Numbered from the stretch's first letter, positions 12,132-21,881 are shown. The stretch: 64,000 nt of DNA from Sipunculus nudus (GCA_026874595.1 CM049308.1:71830624-71894623); one strand, 5' to 3'. Notes: a model not told the origin generated them from the sequence alone. Made by a program: numbers and translations.

Positions 12132-12338
12132 ACTAATTTGTGCCATATGGAGTTTATATAAGTTTAAAACTAGTACATTCAGTGTTTATAAATGGTATAC
12201 AGGGTGATGAAATCCGCGGCAACAACCTCCGTATGACATTTTATCTTCAGTGAAAAATATTGAAACTTTTGATTTTAAATAAAAATAAAGAAAGATGATG
12301 AAAAGGTCTGTGAGATTTGGTAATGTTTTTAAATATGA

Positions 12339-12361
12339 CCCCCCCCCCAAAAAAAAAAAAA
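12339..12361 (+). repeat. C10-A13 homopolymer pair
   Basis: A run of ten C directly followed by thirteen A. Confidence 0.9.
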
Positions 12362-12499
12362 ATGTTAAATCATTTAAATTTAGTTTAAAATGTCAAAATC
12401 TCGAACGAAAATCCTTTAAGGTTGGTTGGTAGTATAATCAAATTGAGTTATATACGTATGTGTGGATACTATCGTTTTATTATCTTTTTGTAAGGATGT

Positions 12500-14075
12500 A
12501 AATGGTAAACACCTTTGAATTTTCTTATACACTAGCTTTCAGGTGCACAACCCCCATCGACAAGTGTGAATGGAGTTTTGTAGCTAATCCCAGTGTTGAT
12601 CCGTTAACATGGATTATGGTGTTGCTTTTAAGGCTAGATCCAGTTGTGGCTGTGTACTTTATACAATACAGAGAAACAGCTGGGTCTACATGTAAGGCCT
12701 ATGGTTACAGCAGTGTGCGTGCTGGCTTAATAAGGGGATCGGATTTTACAGGATTGTCCATTTACCCGGTGTTAGATACGGGTAACAGACCAGCACGGCT
12801 ATTCAACAAAACCATTTTGAAAATTGATTTTTATCCCATGATCACAAAAGACTTAGTTAGGAAAGCCCTTCACTTTGCAAAAACCACTGTCTCCATCCAA
12901 GATGATATCACCAAAATCATCTTGTACAACAGGAAAAACTTACGCTTTGGCAACGACAGCACCTGGGTGAAAAAAAAGCTATGACGTCACCATGGGAAAC
13001 TTTGATGGCACTGAAATGTGCGACATCGCGATCTATACCTTCTGCAGGCATATGTTGAAAAATAAAAGAATTGGAGAAAAAACCTTTGGCCTATATAAAG
13101 ATGATGGTTTGGCTTCCTATGCAAACATGTCTGGACCTAAAGCAGACTGCCACGAAAGAAAATGATCAAACTCGTCTCCCGTGTTGGGTAAAACATAACC
13201 ATTGAAATAAACCTGACCTGCTCAGATTTCTTAGACGCAACATTTGATCTCATAAAATGCCTGTTCTATCCTTACAGAAACCAAACAATGATCCGCTCTG
13301 TATCGGTGATCAGCGAGCGTGTATCCGACATCTCTTGTAATGAAGAGCTATTCATGAAAGCCAAACCCGTGTATGAAAAAGGTTTTAATGAAAAGCGGGT
13401 TCAAAGAAAGCTTGAAATATGTTGAACACTCAGTGAAAAGCAAAAGAAATAGAAAAAGAAGATAATATGGTTCAACCCCCCATACAGTCGTTATGTAAAA
13501 ACTAAGATTGGAAGATCGTTTTTGAGGCTAGTAGAAATCGCTTCCTAAAGCATCACAGGAAAAACAAGCTTTACAACACGAACCATTTGAAAATTAGCAA
13601 TAGTTGTTTACCGAACATGTCTTACCTGATAAGCAAATATAATATGAGTTCCCAAATACAAATACAGCTCAAAATGTACCTCTTAAACAATGTAACTGCC
13701 AGAAAAAAAGTTGAATGTCCTATGAAAGGTAAGTGCAAGCTGAGATACATTGTCTGTAAGGCAACAGTCAGAACGGACAACGACAGCAAATGCACATAGG
13801 GTGTACTGAAGGTGATTTTAAAGACCAGGTACAACAACCAAAAACATTCTTTCCGTACCAGATCCCACGCAAAATCCAAATACATCTGGACCCTGAAGGA
13901 TAGGAAATTCAATTACACGCATTACAAGGAAATCGACGCCATGTCAGCATCCTACTTCTGTAGGACTGGAAGGTCTGACCTCTATTGTCTGAAAGGGTAC
14001 TTATAGCAATTGCGGCCCCTGGATCATTGTTGAATTCATCAAGAAGTGAATTTACAGTGTTGCTTATCTTCACTG
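12500..14075 (+). pseudogene. Broken retroelement: reverse transcriptase plus GIY-YIG-like C-terminus
   Basis: Conserved pieces follow in order over three frames. DFYP is at 12826-12837 with KALHFA after it, and WVKKK is near 12965. VTMGNFDG is at 12986-13009. LYKDDGLA, the YxDD catalytic motif of reverse transcriptase, is at 13091-13114, and DFLDATFDL is near 13230. IIWFNPPYS is at 13462-13488, CPMKGKC at 13716-13736, IGCTEGDFK (a GIY-YIG-type motif) at 13796-13822, and ERVLIAIA then LLNSSRSEF in 13990-14055. This order matches a known animal retroelement protein with an LYRDDGLA catalytic box and a GIY-YIG-like tail. RT plus GIY-YIG is the Penelope-like architecture, but class assignment is from memory. 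Frameshifts and stops (for example at the A8 run near 12970, at 13797-13799 and after 13822) make it dead. Sequence at 12502-12780 is open but was not recognised, so the 5' limit is uncertain. An (AT)n tract follows the 3' end. Confidence 0.75.
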
Positions 14076-14089
14076 TATCTTCACTCTTA

Positions 14090-14092
<3 letters not shown>

Positions 14093-14162
<70 letters not shown>
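14093..14162. repeat. (AT)n microsatellite, target of a TRIM insertion
   Basis: Thirty-five AT dinucleotides ending exactly where TGTTACGG of the first LTR begins. Confidence 0.95.
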
Positions 14163-14166
<4 letters not shown>

Positions 14167-14318
14167 ACGGGGTGACATAAAAGCGGACCGAACTGTCTCG
14201 TTAGTGAAGTTTGCTTTGGTAGAGAAGCGGTTGGTACGCCGGACTTGTCCGCCACCAACATGGGTTTGAAACCGGGATCGGCCCAATGTTTTCCCCTGGA
14301 CAAATTGTCTTCGTTACA
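14163..14318 (+). repeat. TRIM LTR copy 1
   Basis: 156 bp from TGTTACGG to CGTTACA. One base from the CGTAACA end is changed, and its box A (TAGAGAAGCGG at 14220-14230) and box B are degenerate. This is probably the most decayed copy. Confidence 0.8.
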
Positions 14319-14321
14319 AAA

Positions 14322-14334
14322 TGGGGGCTCGTCC
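14322..14334 (+). other. Primer binding site, tRNA-Pro type
   Basis: TGGGGGCTCGTCC lies three bases after LTR 1. It equals the first 13 bases of the tRNA-Pro primer site known from murine-leukaemia-type retroviruses (established knowledge), complementary to the tRNA 3' end. Confidence 0.75.
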
Positions 14335-14427
14335 AACGTGACGGTAAAACTCAATGGCCTAGGGACTAAGCTCACCAAAGTGTGACTCCTGGGATAGTTT
14401 ATCTTGTTCTGATAGCAGAACGCTCTT

Positions 14428-14438
14428 AAGAGGCGGTG
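14428..14438 (+). other. Polypurine-like tract before LTR 2
   Basis: AAGAGGCGGTG abuts the TG start of LTR 2. The second internal region has AAGAGGGGGTG in the same place (14703-14713), a better purine run. Confidence 0.65.
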
Positions 14439-14594
14439 TGTTACGGGGTGACATAAAAGCGGACCGAACTGTCTCGCCAGTGAAGCTTGCTTTTCTAGCG
14501 AAGCGGTTGGTACGACGGACTTGTGCACCACCGAACTGAGTTCGACACCCGGATCGGCCCAGGATTTTCCCCTCATTTATTTGTCTTCGTAACA
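14439..14594 (+). repeat. TRIM LTR copy 2
   Basis: 156 bp from TGTTACGG to CGTAACA. Contains box A TAGCGAAGCGG at 14496-14506 and a box B-like AGTTCGACACC at 14539-14549. Confidence 0.85.
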
Positions 14595-14597
14595 AAA

Positions 14598-14610
14598 TGA
14601 GGGCTCGTCT
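14598..14610 (+). other. Primer binding site of the second internal region
   Basis: TGAGGGCTCGTCT, 11 of 13 bases matching the site at 14322-14334, again three bases after the LTR. Confidence 0.65.
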
Positions 14611-14702
14611 AACGTGACGGTTAACTTTGTGGCCCAGGTAATAAGCTCATCAAAGTGTCACTCCTGGGATAATTAGTCTTGTTCTGATAGCAGAACGCTC
14701 TT

Positions 14703-14713
14703 AAGAGGGGGTG
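14703..14713 (+). other. Polypurine-like tract before LTR 3
   Basis: AAGAGGGGGTG directly before TGTTACGG of LTR 3. Confidence 0.65.
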
Positions 14714-14867
14714 TGTTACGGGGTGACATAATAGCGGACCGAACTGTCTCGCTAGTGAAGCTTGCTTTGCTAGCGAAGCGGTTGGGACGCCGGACGTGTA
14801 CGCCACTGACCTGGGTTCGACTCCAGGATCGGCCCAGGATTTTTTCCCCTCAACAATTTGCCTTCGT

Positions 14868-14871
<4 letters not shown>
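14714..14871 (+). repeat. TRIM LTR copy 3
   Basis: 158 bp from TGTTACGG to CGTAACA, followed at once by (AT)n. It has the best-preserved tRNA-like boxes of the three. Confidence 0.85.
14771..14824 (+). promoter_or_regulatory. tRNA-like internal Pol III promoter (box A and box B) in the LTR
   Basis: TAGCGAAGCGG (14771-14781) fits the box A consensus TRGYNNANNNG. GGTTCGACTCC (14814-14824) fits box B GGTTCGANNCC, with 32 bases between them, a normal tRNA spacing. CCTGG and CCAGG flank the box B loop and can form a T-arm. The anticodon arm pairs poorly, so this is tRNA-derived or tRNA-like and not a working tRNA gene. The same positions are kept in LTR 2 (14496-14549). Confidence 0.65.

Positions 14872-14901
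<30 letters not shown>
14872..14901. repeat. (AT)n between the TRIM and the solo LTR
   Basis: Fifteen AT units bounded by CGTAACA on the left and TGTTACAGG on the right. Confidence 0.95.
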
Positions 14902-14905
<4 letters not shown>

Positions 14906-15176
14906 ACAGGTGCTCTTTTTATTGTGTGACACGGGCGTAACTCGTGTTGTAGTTGCACTCTCAGTTTAATCCGTACTGGTTGAACTCTCCTTGTCATGCT
15001 AGCTTAGGGCTTTCTCGCCTGGCCGGGCCGGGTCGGACTCACGTGTGGACCCTGGTATGTAGAGACACAGCTGAGATATTCTTCTACATGATTCCTGTAA
15101 CGCGTGTTTACTGTGTATTATGTTAGATCCTTTAGACTGTTCGAGAACTTGAAAATTCTCGGCTTGGGGCAAGAAG

Positions 15177-15184
15177 TTTAAATA
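15177..15184 (+). promoter_or_regulatory. Candidate TATA box of the solo LTR
   Basis: TTTAAATA followed by GGGGACTGTG, 275 bp into the LTR, upstream of the polyadenylation signal. Confidence 0.4.
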
Positions 15185-15576
15185 GGGGACTGTGTTTTAG
15201 AGCCGATAGAGAGGTAAGAGAAGATTCCAGCGGACACAGACGTGAGTATGTCAGTTTGTGGGACCTGTCCGATTATCAAGTGCTTTCAGGGATTCTACTA
15301 TTACTAATTCTATACAATTTAATGCTGCCTGCCTCAAGTTTACTTTCTGAATTGTTACAAGAGGTTTACATTGGACTGTTATTCTTCGAGAGAATTCGTG
15401 GGAACTGTTCGCCGGCTTATACATTTTAAAAAACTTATCGTTGTGACAGTGGTGGTATCCAGGTACTGTGAACTTTGTTTATTTTATTGTGTGATTGTAT
15501 TGATTTGTTGTTATACCGCTGTTATACTTTGTAATTGTATTGATTTAGTGTATTGTAATGTGAGGGTTGTTTTAAG

Positions 15577-15582
15577 AATAAA
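15577..15582 (+). terminator. Candidate polyadenylation signal of the solo LTR
   Basis: AATAAA, about 165 bp before the LTR end. Confidence 0.45.
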
Positions 15583-15746
15583 CTATAGTTATTTGATAAC
15601 AAAAAACCACTGACTTCTTTATTCCTTCCCCTAGACATTTCCGCTGCCTTGTGTTACAGAATCTGATTTTTTCTGATTTCTGATCTCCTTGACAAAATTT
15701 GTGTTCATTACGAATAAGTGATCTGTTGATATTAGGTTCCGTAACA

Positions 15747-15757
15747 ATATATATATA

Positions 15758-15810
<53 letters not shown>
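15747..15810. repeat. (AT)n microsatellite with one interruption
   Basis: AT repeats from the end of the solo LTR, broken by a single C at 15760. Confidence 0.95.
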
Positions 15811-15813
<3 letters not shown>

Positions 15814-18009
15814 TTTCAGAACTCTTATAATGCATGGGTTAAAATGTCTATTTCAGTAGGTTTACCTTGACTGGTTACATATATCATTATTGTTAGACGT
15901 ATAAAGGATAGATCGATATAAGGAACAGATGAAAGATGAATTTAATGTAAGGAAGCTTTCCCTGAAGAAAGAAACGGGAAGATGCATACCTCATTAGAAG
16001 GGGTACCCATACTGACAGTGTGCGGTGATGTGACAGTTCAGTTGACACCTGTGGTCAGTAAGTAGGTAGACGGTAGATGTAAAAGATATTGAAAATTCTA
16101 AATAATATGTTTTGTAGAGACTAAATGATGTATTTACGGTGGGAATACTCTCAAAGAAAGGAATAATGTGTTTTGTATGGACTATGAATGTTTTTAACGT
16201 TTTAAAGTGGAAAATCTCTAAAAGTTAGGAAACGAGTTCAATAAATGAAATCTTGATGGAAGGTATGCGCGGCGAAGCCTTGTTGTCATTGTGTCACACG
16301 CCTGTGTTCCTACACAGAAGATCTGTTTCTATGAAGGTTCAGGATAAACCATCGACATCCATTCACACGATTTTACGCCGAAATCGAGCTATTGCGTCCG
16401 AGAAGTGCTGAAAACAAAATTAACAAAAGGTGCAAGTATGGAGCATGAAACGTCACGCATTCATGCCAAATATCCACAACAGATACATTGATAAACCTGT
16501 TGGTCTATTTTGCAGTGTAATACCCGTGACGCGGTATAATAAGTATAAACAAAAACTAATGCACGTGCTTCCTTGGATAGTTTACAGGATACAACTGTTT
16601 CCAGTATTATTGAAGATGTAAATACAAGGTGATAGCGCAGCGACATTTGTTTTGGTCATTTCAACATTATGCAAAAGGAATAACTGGATGAATTTGGGGA
16701 TTACCCATGCATTATTACATGCTGAAATGAGTGCAAAGGGATCGCGATTCTCGATTTTCACATTTACTGACCATGCAAGTGGGTCAGTGGCTTGGTCAAA
16801 TGTCAAACATGCTTGAATCCGTCACTGACAGAAGGGGTTATTCATTATTACCATATACCTTAATCCTTCGCTGCAGGTTGAATGTTTCACACGCCCGTGT
16901 TGTGAATAGCCAGTTCACCAACCGATGACGCAAGGCATTCCGGTCTTTGCCGAAGGCAGTTCGACTGTTTTCGGTGGTAACCTCCACGCAGTTAAAAAAA
17001 TTACTCAAAATGGTATGAAAATAAAAAATTATTAATTCTCATATTGGTCACAGCGGAAACAATAACCTTTAAAATGAGGTATGACACAGTGTCATACACA
17101 ACCCTGTTTTAGAGAACAATTAGGACAACATTTGACTTTTTATAAGTACTAAATTATTTATTACAGATCTAAAGCCACACATGGTTTATCGCATATATTA
17201 ACGCTAGGTCTATTATTACTACTGGATTTCATTTAATATTGGATGGATGATTAAGTACAGCCAATTTACAGGAAACCGGCCAGAATTTAAAATCCACATA
17301 TGATATATAATGTGCTCGTAAAAAAGGTGTTTTTACAAACTAATTGTATATCTAATTGATAATTAAGCCCTCCTGTTGTGTTAGCACCTTCAAGTAAAAC
17401 TTGGTTTATTTATTTCAGGTTAGTAACTTAAATTACACGTGTGCTTAGATGACGAAACATTAATAGGTTCACCAGGATCTCGTGAAAGACTCAGGTGTTC
17501 CAAGAATAGAAGTGACGCAACTTTAAATTAAATACGTGATCTTTCTACTGCAATTGTTGTGAAGACACCCCGAGGCAAGTCGAAACCACTTGTTCCCGTG
17601 AGCTGATCAGGTGTTTGCATAATAAAGCCTAACAAAGGATAAGTTATTGTTTTCCCACCTGGGGATTCATTAGTCCTACTGCACATCCAATCCCTCGTTT
17701 CCATGGAATCTACTACTAGGCTGATTTTCAGCACCTGTAGATGATCTACTGATAGTAATATTTTACCCCAACAAGGATAGGTGATGGAACCTTGCTGGGT
17801 TACGCAACTTTCAGTTTAAGTAAAAAGGCAAAACAATGCTTGATTGACCAGTTGGGAAGTGGGAAATCGGTATAAAAAGCAGATAGGCAGAAGTGGAATG
17901 GACCAGCAAAAAAATTAATAACGCATCCTAGCTTTTACGTAACGTCGATTTGTAACATTCGTTTGTAAAACTAAATCAATGCTTTCATACCTCTTCACAC
18001 ACAATACTT
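15811..18009. other. No gene seen; one small tandem duplication
   Basis: AT-rich DNA. Two diverged blocks of about 60 bp starting AATAATATGTTTTGTAGAGA (16102) and AATAATGTGTTTTGTATGGA (16162) are a local duplication. A TATA-like GGTATAAAAAGC near 17870 has no gene after it. Frames of 60-75 codons at 16430-16928 and 17528-17734 are unremarkable. Confidence 0.5.
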
Positions 18010-18365
18010 TTCAATTCGATTTGGGCAATCTGTTTAAATCCGAGTTGTGCGTTCACACCGGCATCCAGGACCCATATATGAGGTGTACATTTCACATGTG
18101 GAAAAATGTAACAACATTTTGACACGGGCATTCTCGCTTGCTCTCTGACCGAGTTACTGCTTGAAAACCGGGTCTAAACCGTTCTGGATCTTTCACACGA
18201 CACTTAAGGAATAAAAAACGGATAAAATGATTTTCATTCAAAACGGTTTGAAACCACCTCCTAAACTGGATTCACACCGTTTTGGCCAAAACTGTTTGAA
18301 AACACTTTTGATTGCCGTGTGAACGCTCTGATGTGCATTTAAAACGGTTTATATACCGTTTTGCA
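18010..18365. repeat. Degraded element rich in AAACGGTTT motifs
   Basis: AAACGGTTT or AACCGTTTT-type words recur in both orientations (for example near 18178, 18242, 18280, 18345 and 18358). GTGTGAACG and CGTTCACACCGG, typical words of short TIR elements, lie near the two sides. No clean termini were found. Confidence 0.35.
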
Positions 18366-18611
18366 TTGGAGTTTCAAAGGGGTATTAGTAGAAGGTTTTG
18401 CTGTATTTCACTGCAAGGGAGTTGCCTCTAAGCCAAAGTGTTCCCCCATTCACAAGGGAGTGCCACGCATTTTTTATTTGAGCTCGAATTTCCAGCCCCC
18501 CCGTTGTTAGGAACATTCTTGGCTTTATGCTAACTCCCTGTCTGCGATAGACGGTACTACATCCTGTTGTTGAAACAATGCTTTATTATTAACATTAACG
18601 AGTGCATGGGA

Positions 18612-19751
18612 TTAAAGCCCCGTTCCCACTTTCACGAATTTGACGCCGAATCGCCACGATGTTGAATTCGTGGCAATTCGTGGCCAATCGGCCTGTCGAG
18701 TCATAAAAATTCCATCACGACCACGATATTGTACGAAAGGAGTACGATGCCAGTACGATTGGCTACGACAGTGATCCGAAGCCAGCACGATATGACACGA
18801 CACTTTTAAGAATGTTCACGGCTCAGTGACGACGTCTAAGATACTGGTACGATATTTCCATGATTGATCTGCGACTTGTGGACGATACTCCTACGATCAT
18901 TCAATTTTGCTACGGATTGTTAGATAGCTATATATGAGATATATGGCTATTGTAATGTCACAAAGAAGACGATATTAGTAAAAGGACACCATAACAACAC
19001 TTTACTCAACTTCTCCAGATATTTTAATTTGACAAAAATTATCCAGTTAAAAACACTGATAATATATGTCTCATTTGATTTGAGTAATTAGACAAGTACG
19101 ACTTATTTATGTGGTGGCAAATACGATGACTTCTTTAAGTCCAAGTAGACGACCGTCTTAATCGGATGTAAAATATCTGTATTCTCAAAATATTGGTTAA
19201 AATATCTTATTGATTCAGCTCTCAATGTGATATAAGATTCTGTTAATATCAATTTGTGTTAGGCTCAGCTTATTCTCCCATAGTAAAATAGGAAATTCAT
19301 AATTTATTATATTGACCAAATGTTTAAGTATGACGAAACTGTATAATATATTCAGCTTCTTTAAACTGCTTTGGTTCAAATTTATTTTGTCAACCAATAT
19401 TAACGATAAAAAGAAAAAAAAAATCTTTAAAACAAATTAACGAATCTACATGGTTTACTCACTGCAAAAACTTCCTTGTTTGTTTACAAAGAAGATACAA
19501 ATTACAAAGGAAACGTAATTTGATTCAGCTTCTTCAAATTATTTTAGTTCAAATTTATTTGGAACCAATAACCACAATACAAATCTTCTTTAAAACAAAT
19601 TTACAAATCTACACAGTGTTCTTACTTCTAAACCTTATTCCTCATTGGTTTGTAAGAAGTTAAAAATCATTAAGAAAATAAAATTTTCCGTTACATTATG
19701 ATGTCAGTTCTTGATGATTCGTCACCAAATTCGTGGAATTAGGAAGGGGCT
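18612..19751 (+). repeat. Unit A, copy 1 (about 1.14 kb)
   Basis: It begins with the strong left TIR and ends with a diverged inverted version of it (GATTCGTCACCAAATTCGTG then GAAGGGGCTTTA), so it could be an element by itself. It holds an inner duplication of about 172 bp: ATTCAGCTTCTTTAAACTGC near 19350 and ATTCAGCTTCTTCAAATTAT near 19523. Confidence 0.8.
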
Positions 19752-20878
19752 TTAAGCCCCGTTCCCACTTTCACGAATTGGACGCCGAATCGCTACGATG
19801 TTGAATTCGTGGCGATTCGTGGCCAATCGGCCTGTCGAGTGATAAAAATTCCATCACGACCACGATATTGTACGAAAGGAGTACGATGCCAGTACGATTG
19901 GCTACGACAGTGACACGAAGCCAGCACGATATGACAGGAGACTTTTAAGAATGTTCACGGCTCCGTGACGACGTCTAAGATACTGGTACGATATTTCCAC
20001 GATTGATCTGCGACTTGTGGACGATACTCCTACGATCATTCAATTTTGCCACGGATTGTTAGATAGCTATATATGTGATATATAGCTATTGTAATGTCAC
20101 AAAGAAGACGATATTAGTAAAAGGACACCATAACAACACTTTACTCAACTTCTCCAGATATTATAATTTGACAAAAGTTATCCAGTTTAAAACACTAATA
20201 ATATATGTCTCATTTGATTTGAGTAATTAGACAATTACGCCTTATTTATGTGGTAGCAAATACGACGTTAACTTCTTTACGTCCAAGTAGACGACCGTCT
20301 TAATCGGATGTAAAATATCTGTACTCTCAAAATATTGGTTAAAATATCTTATTGATTCAGCTCTCAATGTGATATAAGATTCTGTTAATATAAATTTGTG
20401 TTAGGCTCAGTTCACTCTCTCATAGTAAAATAGGAAATTCATAATTTATTATATTGACCATATGTTTAAGTATGACGAAACTGTATAATATATTCAGCTT
20501 CTTTAAACTGTTTTGGTTCAAATTTATTTTGTCAACCAATATCCACGATAACAAAATTTCTTTAAAACAAATTTACTAAACTACATAGTTTATTCACTGC
20601 AAAAACTTCCTTGTTTGTTTACAAAGAAGTTACAAATTACAAAGGAAACGTAATTTGATTCAGCTTCTTCAAATTATTTTAGTTCAAATTTAGTTGGAAC
20701 CAATAACCACAATACAAATCTTCTTTAAAACAAATTTACAAATCTACACAGTGTTCTTACTTCTAAACCTTATTCCTCATTGGTTTGTAAAAAGTTAAAA
20801 ATCACTAAGAAAATAAAATTTATGATGTCAGTTCTTGATGATTCGTCTCCAAATTCGTGGAAGTAGGAAGGGGTTTTA
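19752..20878 (+). repeat. Unit A, copy 2 (about 1.13 kb)
   Basis: Aligns with copy 1 from end to end, with scattered substitutions such as GGCGATTCG for GGCAATTCG and small indels. Identity looks to be in the mid-90s percent by eye, including the inner 172-bp duplication. Confidence 0.8.
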
Positions 20879-21250
20879 TGAACGTGACTCTCTCTTGAGA
20901 GGTTCTTGTGGTAGTCGTATTGTAGTCGTGTAGAAGTCGTGTCGATGTCATTTTCCTTCGTGAGCATTCGTGACATTGTTTTACATCACGAATTTACAAG
21001 AATTATGAAGACTCTCATACGACTTACCAAGAAACTGTTACGACTTAGCTACGACTTGTGACGGCAAAGCTTAATTTTTGAACATTTCAAAAATAGCGCC
21101 ACGAATTCTGAGTGCTCAAGACCTCGCTACGAACATTACCGAATGTTCAAGACATCATCTACGACACTCCCACGACGTCCCTACGAATTTTAATGATGCA
21201 TGTTCGTGGAGATTCGGCGTCAAATTCGTGAAAGTGGGAACGGGGCTTTA
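20879..21250 (+). repeat. Unit B, copy 1 (372 bp)
   Basis: Starts TGAACGTGACTCTCTCTTGA and ends in the inverted terminus GTGGGAACGGGGCTTTA. It shares only the terminus with unit A. In its left half the TCGTR words run in one orientation, in its right half they run in the other. Confidence 0.8.
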
Positions 21251-21622
21251 TGAACGTGACTCTCTCTTGAGAGGTTCTTGTGGTAGTCGTATTGTAGTCG
21301 TGTTGAAGTCGTGTCGATGTCGTTGTCCTTCGTGAGCATTCGTGACATTTTTTTACATCACGAATTCACAAGAATTATGAAGACTCTCATACGACTTACC
21401 AAGAAACTGTTACGACTTAGCTACGACTTGTGACGACAAAACTTAATTTTTGAACATTTCAAAAATAGCGCCACGAATTCTGAGTGCTCAAGACCTCGCT
21501 ACGAACATTACCGAATGTTCAAGACATAATCTACGACACTCCCACGACGTCCCTACGAATTTTAATGATGTAAGTTCGTGGCGATTCGGCGTTAAATTCG
21601 TGAAAGTGGGAACGGGGCTTTA
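21251..21622 (+). repeat. Unit B, copy 2 (372 bp)
   Basis: Same length as copy 1 and nearly identical, ending at the outer right terminus CGGGGCTTTA. Confidence 0.8.
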
Positions 21623-21880
21623 GTCCTTGGTTTGAAACAACTGAATATACAGTATTTGCGCAAATATAAGTATCACCTTTAATTTAATTAATCTAAAAAC
21701 AAATAAAAATCCCAGACAGAACCAGGCAAATGCAATGGAGGAAATGAGAAAAAAAAAAGGGGGGGGGGCCTTTGGGGACAGTATAGGGAGTAGGTTTCCG
21801 AGAAAAATGGTGCTCTGAATGTGCATATGGATGTCTTAGCGTTGGGAATCCGAATATATAGTGGCGCTATATAATACTAT

Positions 21881-21881
<1 letters not shown>

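Larger units (their letters stand above)
14163..14871 (+). mobile_element. TRIM-like miniature LTR element, LTR-internal-LTR-internal-LTR
   Basis: Three direct repeats of 156, 156 and 158 bp begin TGTTACGGGGTGACATAA; copies 2 and 3 end CTTCGTAACA and copy 1 ends CTTCGTTACA. TGTTACG and CGTAACA are inverted ends of the TG...CA type. Each of the first two LTRs is followed after AAA by a primer-binding-like site, a spacer of about 100 bp, and a purine tract next to the following LTR. That is a complete LTR retrotransposon layout with no coding capacity, as in terminal-repeat retrotransposons in miniature (TRIM). Two internal regions between three LTRs indicate tandem recombination of two copies. 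(AT)n flanks both sides, giving an ATAT target duplication that cannot be verified. Each LTR contains a tRNA-like segment. Confidence 0.8.
14902..15746 (+). mobile_element. Solo LTR of an LTR retrotransposon, 845 bp
   Basis: The block begins TGTTACAGGTGC and ends TTCCGTAACA, so it has inverted TGTTAC/GTAACA ends of the TG...CA type. It lies between two (AT)n tracts with ATAT on both sides as a possible 4-bp target duplication. Inside are TTTAAATA (15177-15184) as a candidate TATA box and AATAAA (15577-15582) as a polyadenylation signal, in the U3-R-U5 order expected of an LTR read on the plus strand. No gag or pol remains follow. Superfamily (Gypsy or BEL) is undecided. Its ends resemble those of the neighbouring TRIM, but its interior does not. 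Confidence 0.7.
18612..21622. mobile_element. 3-kb TIR element with nested tandem duplications (A-A-B-B)
   Basis: The left end TAAAGCCCCGTTCCCACTTT, continuing CACGAATTTGACGCCGAATC, is matched by the reverse complement of the right end over about 46 bp with one or two mismatches. Inside are two copies of unit A (18612-19751 and 19752-20878) and two copies of unit B (20879-21250 and 21251-21622). Joins read GGGGCTTTA or GGGGTTTTA, so unit ends were reused. Both units are dense in TACGAY, CACGAY and CACGAA words, like subterminal binding-site arrays of DNA transposons. There is no transposase. TA or TTAA-like flanks are possible, but the ends are ambiguous by one to three bases, so the superfamily is open. 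Confidence 0.8.

Noticed and set aside
14771-14824. Functional tRNA gene
   Set aside because: Box A and B are good, but the anticodon and acceptor arms do not pair, and the sequence recurs inside each LTR.
15371-15613. 80-codon plus-strand frame
   Set aside because: It lies inside the solo LTR and ends at its polyadenylation signal region; no domain is visible.
13909-15835. Frames rich in alternating Tyr-Ile residues near 14.1, 14.9 and 15.8 kb
   Set aside because: They are translations of (AT)n microsatellites joined to LTR sequence.
17870-17900. Core promoter (GGTATAAAAAGC)
   Set aside because: No coding sequence follows, and such words are expected by chance in AT-rich DNA.
21078-21335. 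85-codon plus-strand frame
   Set aside because: It spans the B1/B2 join of the TIR element and reads through its inverted terminus.
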